This document shows, in pieces, positions 1 through 4,394 of a DNA stretch of 6,145 nt (its first letter is position 1; every line of letters begins with the position of its first letter). The notes below the pieces were generated by a model, which saw only the letters and a list, made by a program, of their open reading frames with translations, did no database searches and was not told the DNA's origin. Source of the stretch: Synechococcus sp. UW140 (lineage in GTDB: Bacteria; Cyanobacteriota; Cyanobacteriia; PCC-6307; Cyanobiaceae); the NCBI GenBank assembly GCA_945878795.1, contig CAMDWF010000145.1:1-6145 (forward strand), read 5' to 3'. A program made the position numbers and the translations under genes.

Positions 1-1
1 G

Positions 2-358
2 GCTTTGTTGGAGGATCTCCTGGCCGTGTTGGGCGACCGGCCCCTGATGGTGGCCCGGGAGTTGACCAAACGCCATGAGCAACAGGTGGGGCCCACGGTG
101 GCGGCGGCCTTGGCCCATTTCTTGGCCACCCCACCCCTGGGCGAATGCACCTTGGTGCTGGGCGGCGCGACGCCGGCGGCGGGTCCAGAGCCCTGGGATG
201 GGGCCCTGTTGCAGGCGCAGCTGGAAACCCTGGTGGCCGCCGGCCATAGCGCCAAGGAGGCCAGTCGGCTGCTGGCGCAACGCACGGGCCATCCGCGCCG
301 GGATCTATATGCCCTGTTGCATGAGAAGGCTGGTGAGGCCGGTGAGGGACCGGGGTAG
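2..358 (+). CDS. rsmI: 16S rRNA (cytidine1402-2'-O)-methyltransferase RsmI, C-terminal part (5' truncated)
   Basis: The frame is open from the window edge and ends at a TAG at 356-358, giving about 118 codons. RsmI proteins are usually near 280-290 residues, so roughly the last 40% is present. The segment LMVARELTKRHEQ is the conserved RsmI ARELTK-HE motif, preceded by a GDRP turn. The end (AKEASRLLAQRTGHPRRDLY) matches the typical RsmI tail, a small helical domain in which a run like 'keaArelG..rrdlY' recurs. RsmI is a SAM-dependent tetrapyrrole-methylase-fold enzyme that 2'-O-methylates C1402 in the decoding centre of 16S rRNA. The catalytic and SAM-binding N-terminal half lies outside the window. 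Codons are GC-rich as in the neighbouring core genes. The family assignment is secure. The true start cannot be seen, and the in-frame TTG codons near position 5 are internal leucines. Confidence 0.93.
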   Translation, partial: ALLEDLLAVLGDRPLMVARELTKRHEQQVGPTVAAALAHFLATPPLGECTLVLGGATPAAGPEPWDGALLQAQLETLVAAGHSAKEASRLLAQRTGHPRRDLYALLHEKAGEAGEGPG

Positions 359-384
359 GGGGAGTTGAAGATAGGCGGCGCCCC

Positions 385-519
385 ATGGGAATCCTCGCCA
401 ACACCATCCAAGCCGGCGCCAACCCAGACGCTACCGGTAGTGTGCCGATGTGCTTCGGCTCTGGAGCCAGGCGGAGGGGAGAGGCTGGCCCATGGGTGCA
501 GCCAGGGGCACCCCGATGA
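385..519 (+). CDS. possible small ORF (44 aa) in the rsmI downstream gap
   Basis: An ATG at 385 opens 44 codons ending in TGA at 517-519, inside the 197-base gap between rsmI and the next gene. The peptide begins MGILANTIQAGANPDATG and becomes Arg/Gly/Pro-rich. The first 27 or so codons carry the GC-rich third positions usual here, but the latter part does not look like a folded protein. There is no Shine-Dalgarno sequence and I recognise no family. It may be chance in GC-rich DNA. Otherwise the gap 359-555 shows no RNA gene or clear terminator to me. Confidence 0.15.
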   Translation: MGILANTIQAGANPDATGSVPMCFGSGARRRGEAGPWVQPGAPR

Positions 520-555
520 CGGCAGAGTGGCAGGCGTGTGTAAACGGTCGCTGCG

Positions 556-792
556 ATGCTGCTGCGCTTGCGGTTACTGATCTCCTCGGCGGTGGGCGCC
601 TCGATGCTGTTGCTGGTGTTGTGCCTGGGGGCCCAAAACCTCAACGACCGGCCGTCATTGCAGCTGGGCTTTGGCCGCACGGCGCCCCTGCCCAGTGGCT
701 TTCTGGTGGGGGTGGCCCTGGCCCTGGGGGTCTTGAGTGGCGGCAGTGCCGTGGCCTTGCTGCAGGGAGGCGCGGAGAACGGCGAGGACTGA
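556..792 (+). CDS. small two-helix membrane protein, LapA/DUF1049-like
   Basis: This 78-residue protein has two hydrophobic helices, at roughly residues 5-27 (LISSAVGASMLLLVLCLGAQ) and 48-70 (FLVGVALALGVLSGGSAVAL). They are joined by a short polar stretch, QNLNDRPSLQLGFGRTAPLP. A 'QN...' at the end of helix one, a beta-like 'xLxLGF' linker and a glycine-rich second helix are the layout of LapA/DUF1049 proteins, which are inner-membrane proteins linked to lipopolysaccharide assembly in Proteobacteria and of unclear role in cyanobacteria. The protein ends in a short acidic tail, GGAENGED. ATG 556 is the first start after an in-frame TAA at 541-543. No Shine-Dalgarno sequence is visible. It lies on the same strand as rsmI but 197 bases away, so co-transcription is uncertain. 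It converges on the minus-strand gene ending at 836. The two-helix topology is clear; the family name is a judgement from pattern. Confidence 0.6.
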   Translation: MLLRLRLLISSAVGASMLLLVLCLGAQNLNDRPSLQLGFGRTAPLPSGFLVGVALALGVLSGGSAVALLQGGAENGED

Positions 793-820
793 TGTTGGTG
801 GGCTGCAGCAGGCCCAAGGG

Positions 821-835
821 CTGGCGTTGCGCCAG
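821..835. terminator. short hairpin between convergent genes, possible bidirectional terminator
   Basis: A perfect 6-bp stem (CTGGCG at 821-826, CGCCAG at 830-835) with a 3-base loop sits in the 43-base gap between the stop of the small membrane protein and the stop of the minus-strand gene, abutting the latter. A second weak GC stem lies just upstream (801-815). No U-tract follows on either strand, so intrinsic termination is only a possibility suggested by position. Confidence 0.3.
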
Positions 836-1951
836 TCAGGTTCCTGGCAGGGCGTAAAGAGCGCCTTCGATGACTAATCGCGTGATGCCCTGGGCCATCA
901 GGTAGGGGGCGGTGCGTTCGAGCAGGGAGGGATCGGGCAGGGGGATTACCCGCTGGGTGCGACCGCATTGGCGTTTGGCCTGGCGCGGATTGATGAACAC
1001 CACCAGGGCCTGGCGGTCGAGTTCGTCTGCCGCGAGGCGCCCCAGTTCGGGCAGCTCCCGCAGGGGGCGGGCCTGTAACTCCACGGTTTTGTCGACCAGC
1101 AGGAAGGCACTGCTGGGCAGGATGGCGGCGCTGAACGGCACGGCTTCGTGGATGGCCAGGTCGTCGATGATGGGGCCCACCGGGATGGCTACAAAGGTTT
1201 CGCCCTGGGCAAAAAAGATTTCCTCGCCAGGGTCGTCGCTGAGATCGTCTTCACCATCCTCAGCATCGTCAGCACCGAAATCATCGGCGTCATCAATGGC
1301 CAGCTCGCCTGGGCCCACCGCTGCTGGGGCAAGCTCCGTTTCCAGCCCAACTTGCCCGGAGAGATTCTCCGGAGCTTGGTCCGTGTCAGAGAGGGGACTG
1401 GCTGGGGTGCCGGGTGTGGCGGCGCCGGAGCGGCGGCGACGGCCCAGGATCGGCCTGGGGACTTCTGGGTCCACCGCAGGTTCGGCAACGGCCTCAGCGG
1501 GCTCTTCGAGCCCATACGAACTAACAGTGGTCGCCAGCTCAGCCCGTTCCCCAGGCTCGCTCGGCGTCAAGGCAGCAGCAGCGCCATCGCCATGGCCAAC
1601 GGCATCGACAATGGCAATGCCATCGCCAATCTCACTGGCATCGCCGTAGCCAACGGGGGCCTCGGACCCGGGGATGGCCTCTGGTCTGGCTCCATGTTCA
1701 TCTTCGATTTCCATCGCCAATGGCAACTCGCCAACCAGGCCGCCATCGCCTCGTGAAGAGCCACCCCGCTGGGCTTTGAGCTGCTTGAGCAGCAACTCGT
1801 AATCGGCCAGATCGATCGCCGCCTTGGCGGTGCGGCTGACCGTGGTGGGACTGCAACCAAACAATGTCGCCAGCTGCTGGAGGGACGCGCCTCCACAAAA
1901 GCGGGCTACCAGTTCCTGCTTCTGGCTGTCACTAAGCCGGGTGGCAGCCAT
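836..1951 (-). CDS. conserved-type hypothetical protein: N-terminal HTH, acidic linker, unknown C-terminal domain
   Basis: I place the start at the ATG whose complement is 1949-1951 (371 aa, beginning MAATRLSDSQKQELVARF), because the HTH begins right after it. The longer frame reaching 2044 adds 31 residues of unlikely sequence and runs close to the tRNA promoter area. Residues 5-45 look like a resolvase/transposase-style helix-turn-helix: LSDSQKQELVARF, then SLQQLATLFGCSPTTVSRTA with a clear recognition helix. Residues 60-245 are low-complexity and probably disordered, rich in Gly, Ala, Pro, Glu and Asp, with a strongly acidic run at 220-244 (DDADDFGADDAEDGEDD) and an RRRR patch near 171-174. 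Residues 245-371 form a compact domain with strands such as TFVAIPVGPI, ALVVFINPRQAKRQCG and TRLVIEGALYALPGT. I do not recognise this domain. A DNA-binding regulatory or nucleoid role is conceivable from the HTH, but no function is assigned. It is divergent from tRNA-Arg and convergent with the small membrane protein. Confidence 0.8.
   Translation of the reverse strand: MAATRLSDSQKQELVARFCGGASLQQLATLFGCSPTTVSRTAKAAIDLADYELLLKQLKAQRGGSSRGDGGLVGELPLAMEIEDEHGARPEAIPGSEAPVGYGDASEIGDGIAIVDAVGHGDGAAAALTPSEPGERAELATTVSSYGLEEPAEAVAEPAVDPEVPRPILGRRRRSGAATPGTPASPLSDTDQAPENLSGQVGLETELAPAAVGPGELAIDDADDFGADDAEDGEDDLSDDPGEEIFFAQGETFVAIPVGPIIDDLAIHEAVPFSAAILPSSAFLLVDKTVELQARPLRELPELGRLAADELDRQALVVFINPRQAKRQCGRTQRVIPLPDPSLLERTAPYLMAQGITRLVIEGALYALPGT
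1570..1755. repeat. imperfect GCCATCGCCAA-type low-complexity repeat inside the HTH protein gene
   Basis: Variants of GCCATCGCCAA, GGCATCGAC and AATGGCAA recur several times here (for example GCCATCGCCATGGCCAACG, GGCATCGACAATGGCAATG, CCATCGCCAATGGCAACTCG). On the coding (minus) strand they encode the Gly/Asp/Ile-rich linker with GDA, GDG and GHGDG runs, around residues 66-128. The repeat is degenerate. It probably reflects replication slippage in a disordered linker rather than a mobile repeat. Confidence 0.4.
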
Positions 1952-2056
1952 TGGGCCTACGGAAGCAAGGCAAACCATCCTAAGTGTTGGTGCCGGCCCA
2001 GATGCTGACCGCCATTGCAGACCGCTAGCCATGGGTAAGGGCACAATGCCCTCTGT

Positions 2057-2130
2057 GCTCCCTTAGCTCAGCTGGATAGAGCAGCTGCCTTCTAAGCAGC
2101 CGGTCGTGTGTTCGAATCACACAGGGGGCG
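2057..2130 (+). tRNA. tRNA-Arg (anticodon UCU)
   Basis: The gene folds as a complete 74-base cloverleaf. The acceptor is GCTCCCT paired with AGGGGGC with one U-G wobble, followed by discriminator G at 2130. The D-arm is GCTC/GAGC around AGCTGGATA. The anticodon stem is GCTGC/GCAGC with loop CTTCTAA, giving anticodon TCT. The variable loop has 5 bases, and the T-arm is GTGTG/CACAC with loop TTCGAAT. It reads AGA codons. CCA is not encoded (TTG follows), so the 3' end is completed by nucleotidyltransferase. A possible -10-like CACAAT at 2042-2047 has no well-spaced -35. Accessory DNA starts immediately 3' of the gene, which fits use of its 3' end as an integration site, but no second copy of that end is seen in the window. 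Confidence 0.97.
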
Positions 2131-2274
2131 TTGCAAGAATCCGTAGCAATACTGGGATCAGGGCATGTCAGGGCAGGGGGTCCAAGGGAGCGGCCATCAG
2201 AGCCGAAGCAGCCGGAAACGCCCTAAAACCTTCATTGGCTGCCGGAATTTGATCCAGGTTTGACCCGGTCAGCA

Positions 2275-2490
2275 ATGGCAAGCGATCGACAGGGCTGGTT
2301 GGCGGACCTCTCCCGCCAGTTCAAGCGGCACCGCCAAGGTCGCCCCGGCTGGTTCCTGCGGGTCAAAAGGTATCGCCTGCGGCTTCTGTCCGATGAGCTC
2401 TCGCCGCCTCGGCCCCCGTTGCGCTGGCCACTGGCGGCCGTGCTGTCGATTCCATGGGCTTGCACCCCGCCCCAGGCCGCGGCCATCTGA
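2275..2490 (+). pseudogene. coding-like fragment, possible N-terminus of a tyrosine integrase
   Basis: From ATG 2275 to TGA 2488-2490 the frame encodes 71 residues with GC-rich third positions throughout, unlike the other frames. It reads MASDRQGWLADLSRQF, then RPGWFLRVKRYRLRLLSDEL followed by a Pro/Arg stretch and a hydrophobic end (TPPQAAAI). The pattern 'GW-L-x-x-rLrL--eLPPRP' followed by 'TP--AAAI' resembles the N-terminal portion of cyanobacterial tyrosine integrases as I remember them, but no catalytic residue is present. The position, 145 bases 3' of tRNA-Arg, is where an island integrase is expected. After the stop, none of the three frames continues convincingly to the toxin-antitoxin promoter. 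The fragment is supported as former coding sequence; the integrase label is inference. The flanks (2131-2274 and 2491-2570) show no gene I can support. Confidence 0.35.
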
Positions 2491-2574
2491 GGGGCTTCCA
2501 TGCGGCCCCTGCCGCTTTCTGATCGCCGGCCCCAATGCCCTCATGGGCCGAACCACCAAGCACCCCAGAAACCA

Positions 2575-2603
2575 TTCAGAATCCTGTAGGCATAGGGTAA
2601 AAT
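2575..2603 (+). promoter_or_regulatory. candidate sigma-70 promoter of the toxin-antitoxin operon
   Basis: TTCAGA at 2575-2580 and TAAAAT at 2598-2603 are separated by exactly 17 bases, in a locally AT-richer stretch. The -10 matches five of six consensus bases and the -35 four of six. The antitoxin ATG lies 77 bases further on, leaving a leader of about 70 bases. Confidence 0.5.
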
Positions 2604-2627
2604 CAAAGTAAAAGTGCCACAGTTCCC

Positions 2628-2664
2628 ATCAGCTCCACCCTGATCGGTTCAGGTGGGCACCACC
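2628..2664. promoter_or_regulatory. two small palindromes in the antitoxin leader, possible operator
   Basis: ATCAG-7-CTGAT (2628-2632 and 2640-2644) and GGTGG-3-CCACC (2652-2656 and 2660-2664) lie between the candidate promoter and the antitoxin start. Ribbon-helix-helix antitoxins normally repress their own promoter by binding short palindromes, so these are the natural operator candidates. Short palindromes are also common by chance. Confidence 0.25.
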
Positions 2665-2680
2665 ACCCCACTTCACCGCC

Positions 2681-2935
2681 ATGTCCTCCCCAACGGAGAG
2701 CACTTTAGTAAAGCCTATCCTCCGTCTGGACCCTGTGACAGAGGCGCGGTTGAGCCGGCTTGCCGAGGAAACAGGCCGAAAAAAATCGTTCTACCGGCGG
2801 GAGCTTATTGAGCAAGGCATGGACGACCTAGAGGATGCCTACCTTGGCGCCTTAGCCCTGGAGGCCCACCACTGTTCCGGGGAAGCGACCATTCCATTGG
2901 ATCAGGTGATGGGAAATCTTGGCTTGGCGGATTGA
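2681..2935 (+). CDS. ribbon-helix-helix antitoxin, RelB/ParD-like
   Basis: This 84-residue protein has the ribbon-helix-helix layout. An antiparallel-strand segment, KPILRLD, lies at about residues 11-17. It is followed by helix one (PVTEARLSRLAEETGR, 18-33), the turn KKS, and helix two (FYRRELIEQGMDDLEDAYL, to about 55). The C-terminal part, acidic and ending IPLDQVMGNLGLAD, is the kind of tail that wraps around and inhibits a RelE toxin in this family. It should act as a labile inhibitor of the downstream toxin and as autorepressor of the operon. ATG 2681 has no Shine-Dalgarno sequence. The 3' end overlaps the toxin frame by 17 bases, the usual arrangement for tightly coupled expression. 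It appears intact. The finer family (RelB, ParD or DUF6290-like) cannot be settled by eye. Confidence 0.85.
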   Translation: MSSPTESTLVKPILRLDPVTEARLSRLAEETGRKKSFYRRELIEQGMDDLEDAYLGALALEAHHCSGEATIPLDQVMGNLGLAD

Positions 2936-3188
2936 GTTCACCCCCGCCGCCCAGCGGGAGTTCGCGAAGCTGGATCGACAGATCGCCACCCGGATTGTTA
3001 AGTACCTAAAGGACACAGTTGTTAGTTGCAGTGACCCTCGCCAGAGGGGCAAGGGACTTACCGAAAATTTTTCGGGCTTGTGGCGCTACCGGGTGGGTGA
3101 CTATCGCGTGATCTGCGAAATTAAAGATGACCACTTAGTGGTCTTGGTGGTACGGATCAATCACCGCAGCACGGTCTACAAAAAATAA
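2919..3188 (+). CDS. RelE/ParE-superfamily toxin
   Basis: The gene encodes 89 residues, the normal size for a RelE-fold toxin. It starts MAWRIEFTPAAQREFAKLD, the typical 'F-x-A-x-k-el-kLd' first strand and helix. It continues with KGLTENFSGLWRYRVGDYRV and the strand VVLVVRINHRSTVYKK. Conserved features are GLWRYRVGDYRVIC and the terminal HRSTVY. Basic and aromatic residues at K45, R56, R63, R83 and Y87 sit where RelE-type mRNA interferases carry catalytic and RNA-contacting residues. Ribosome-dependent mRNA cleavage is therefore more likely than gyrase poisoning, though this is inference. The only reasonable start is TTG 2919: an in-frame TGA lies at 2907-2909 and no ATG or GTG intervenes. 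AGGTGA at 2904-2909, 9 bases upstream, can serve as ribosome binding site. The weak TTG start inside the antitoxin gene would keep toxin output below antitoxin. Confidence 0.9.
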   Translation: MAWRIEFTPAAQREFAKLDRQIATRIVKYLKDTVVSCSDPRQRGKGLTENFSGLWRYRVGDYRVICEIKDDHLVVLVVRINHRSTVYKK

Positions 3189-3299
3189 GGCGTTTGGTGG
3201 CTTGCCGTTGCCAACCTTGGCAGGCGGCTGTCCGCTGACTCCGCCGATGCGATGCCGAACACTATCGCCTCCTCGAACGGTGAGCCACTCGCCCCGTCT

Positions 3300-3790
3300 G
3301 CTGACTCTGCTGACCCTGCACCCTCAGGGTTCAGCAGGCTGGCTGACCTTATCGCCTGCTCGCCTCTCAGCCGGCGGAGCATCCTCGAGCTGATCAAAGT
3401 GCTGGGGATCACCACCGAGAAAGGGCCAGGTCCTGACAACAAGGGTCGGGTCGCCTGGTTATCTGACGAAGCGGCATCCTGATTGATGGCAGCAGCGCAA
3501 CGGGTTCACCGCGGCGAGGTACGAATCGCTGACCTGTCTTGCATGGTTCCGCTGACCCCGCAGACGTTCCAGACGCTCACCCCTGCATAGTTCCTGGCCC
3601 GTCTGGAGGCCGCCGAACGGGCCATCGCCTCAGGGTTCGGACTGCGTGCGGTTGGAGGTCGCCTGGATCCTGGGGTGACCCCTAGAGGTCGATCGGTCCG
3701 CCTTGGCGGAAACTTGGCGACCCGTAACGGCGTCATCAGCTGGCACCTGACCCGGTTGGATCCGTTTGCTGACTCTGGAGACCCTGCACC
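3300..3790 (+). repeat. 23-base direct repeat pair (3300-3322 and 3768-3790)
   Basis: The two 23-base segments match at 21 positions, differing only in two adjacent bases (CT versus GA). They start GCTGACTCTG and end GACCCTGCACC. Both are in the same reading frame and encode ADSADPAP and ADSGDPAP. Shorter relatives occur at 3234 (GCTGACTCCGCC) and 3550 (GCTGACCCCGCAGAC). They bracket the decayed gene. Confidence 0.6.
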
Positions 3791-3805
3791 GAACCGGGTC
3801 AGGTG
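3744..3805. repeat. perfect 14-bp inverted repeat with 34-base spacer
   Basis: CACCTGACCCGGTT at 3744-3757 is the exact reverse complement of AACCGGGTCAGGTG at 3792-3805, and neither end extends further. The right arm ends within the final stop of the decayed gene and the spacer contains one copy of the 23-base direct repeat. There is no T-tract after it, so it is not a classical intrinsic terminator. Confidence 0.7.
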
Positions 3806-3869
3806 ACTCTGGAGACTCTGGCAACCCCAAAACCTGATTTTCGTTGATTTTCACTCGCAAAACTGGATA

Positions 3870-3911
3870 CCCTGAGGCCCCAAACAGAAGCCCAGTAGTC
3901 TCAGGGGCTTT
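3870..3911. terminator. hairpin cluster, possible terminator
   Basis: Three mutually exclusive stems can form. CCCTGAG (3870-3876) pairs with CTCAGGG (3900-3906). GCCCC (3877-3881) pairs with GGGGC (3904-3908). AAGCCC (3888-3893) pairs with GGGCTT (3905-3910) and is followed by TTTCG. The last is the most terminator-like, with an 11-base loop and a short T run. It follows the decayed gene and precedes an AT-rich patch. Which fold, if any, is used is not visible. Confidence 0.3.
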
Positions 3912-3982
3912 CGTGCCCTATTGCGCTTTATGTTGCAGAAGGGGAATAGGACGGTAGGATTCGGGTATCGCTTTAGGTCCGC

Positions 3983-4198
3983 ATGAGCCTGCTTATATTC
4001 TTTTTTCTTTGGGTTCCATTTCTAATATACAAATTAATTAGGATTTGGCTAAAAGATTATATTGTATTGCAGCAGCGCTACGCGCCGGCAAAGCACGCGC
4101 CGCCCTTCTTAGCCGCCCGCGGAGGCCCAGGTCAAGCAAGCCGTAGTCTTGAACGCCGATCAGTTCTCCATCCTGCTGGCGGCTGCAGAACCACTTGA
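3983..4198 (+). CDS. chimeric ORF: AT-rich hydrophobic N-terminus running into unrelated sequence
   Basis: From ATG 3983 the first 29 or so codons encode MSLLIFFFLWVPFLIYKLIR followed by IWLKDYIVL, a single predicted membrane helix with basic residues after it. This stretch (3983-4070) is only about 27% GC by hand count, against a strongly GC-rich background. From about 4072 the sequence becomes GC-rich and the ORF continues out of phase with the integrase-like frame downstream, so the last 40 or so residues look like a chance read-through. It is best seen as the truncated start of a foreign small membrane protein, or as non-coding AT-rich DNA. I recognise no family. The rest of 3912-3982 holds nothing I can name. 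Confidence 0.25.
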   Translation: MSLLIFFFLWVPFLIYKLIRIWLKDYIVLQQRYAPAKHAPPFLAARGGPGQASRSLERRSVLHPAGGCRTT

Positions 4199-4271
4199 TG
4201 CGGCGCTGATAGCCATGCTGACGGCCGGAGGCTGCCGCATCAATGAAACCCTGTTGCTGACCTGGGACGAC
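4113..4271 (+). pseudogene. fragment of a tyrosine recombinase (integrase) catalytic domain
   Basis: The frame reads EAQVKQAVVLNADQFSILLA, then AAEPLDAALIAMLTAGGCRI and NETLLLTWDD. This is the start of the tyrosine recombinase catalytic domain: 'Lt-xx-eLLaAa', then 'aalialLLxTGgRisEllaLtWdD', with R at codon 4236-4238 in the position of the first catalytic arginine. Third positions are GC-rich over this piece and lose that bias just after it. An in-frame TAG at 4110-4112 closes it upstream, although the frame before the TAG (RRQSTRRPS) could be older integrase linker. The remaining catalytic residues (Lys, HxxR, H/W, Tyr) are absent, so it is a remnant. It is in the same frame as the R-M gene that begins at 4395, with no stop between. 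It may belong to the same former integrase as the fragment at 2275-2490, now split by inserted DNA. Confidence 0.55.
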
Positions 4272-4394
4272 AGAGGATGCAAGCGAATGGCACAAGAAGC
4301 AAGCCTGGCGCCTGGCTGGCGTCTTCATGTAGAGCGACCCAACTGCGCCAGAGCCCCCTTCAGCCACAATCAGCAGTACAGCCGCACCCCCCCG

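Larger units (their letters stand above)
3252..3806 (+). pseudogene. decayed hypothetical gene with two in-frame stops and ADS(A/G)DPAP repeats
   Basis: One reading frame, in phase throughout, looks coding over about 185 codons but carries TGA at 3480-3482 and TAG at 3588-3590. Part one (76 aa from ATG 3252) contains PLSRRSILELIKVLGITTEK and GKGRVAWLSDEAAS in essence, a helix-turn-helix-like or MerR-like shape. Part two (from ATG 3486, or simply read through the TGA) gives AQRVHRGEVRIADLS and PLTPQTFQTL. Part three gives FLARLEAAERAIASGFGLR, a Gly/Arg stretch, NGVISWHLTRL and a final TGA at 3804-3806. ADSADPAP at the start and ADSGDPAP near the end lie in this same frame, and ADSA also precedes ATG 3252, so the frame may have begun upstream. 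One base out of phase after 3803, SGDSGDSGN follows, hinting at a third lesion. I know no function. Two different stop codons argue for decay rather than recoding. The part-one ORF could still be expressed alone. Confidence 0.5.

Noticed and set aside
359..555. Structured RNA or riboswitch in the gap after rsmI
   Set aside because: I compared it by eye with SRP RNA, tmRNA and cobalamin riboswitch signatures and found none of their conserved cores.
1057..1067. CAGGGGGCG match to the tRNA-Arg 3' end as a possible attachment site
   Set aside because: Only nine bases match, it lies inside a coding gene on the wrong side of the tRNA, and G-runs are common here.
912..1756. Long plus-strand open frames over the HTH protein gene
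   Set aside because: Their products are Ser/Ala/Arg-rich low-complexity shadows. The minus strand has the HTH and a sensible C-terminal domain.
3202..3230. Terminator after the toxin gene (TGCCAACCTTGGCA palindrome at 3209-3222)
   Set aside because: The loop would be too small unless the stem shortens to four pairs, and no T-tract follows.
3231..3835. CRISPR array, suggested by recurring GCTGACTCTG-like units
   Set aside because: The units are irregularly spaced and degenerate, with no uniform spacers. They sit in a coding-like frame and encode a peptide repeat.
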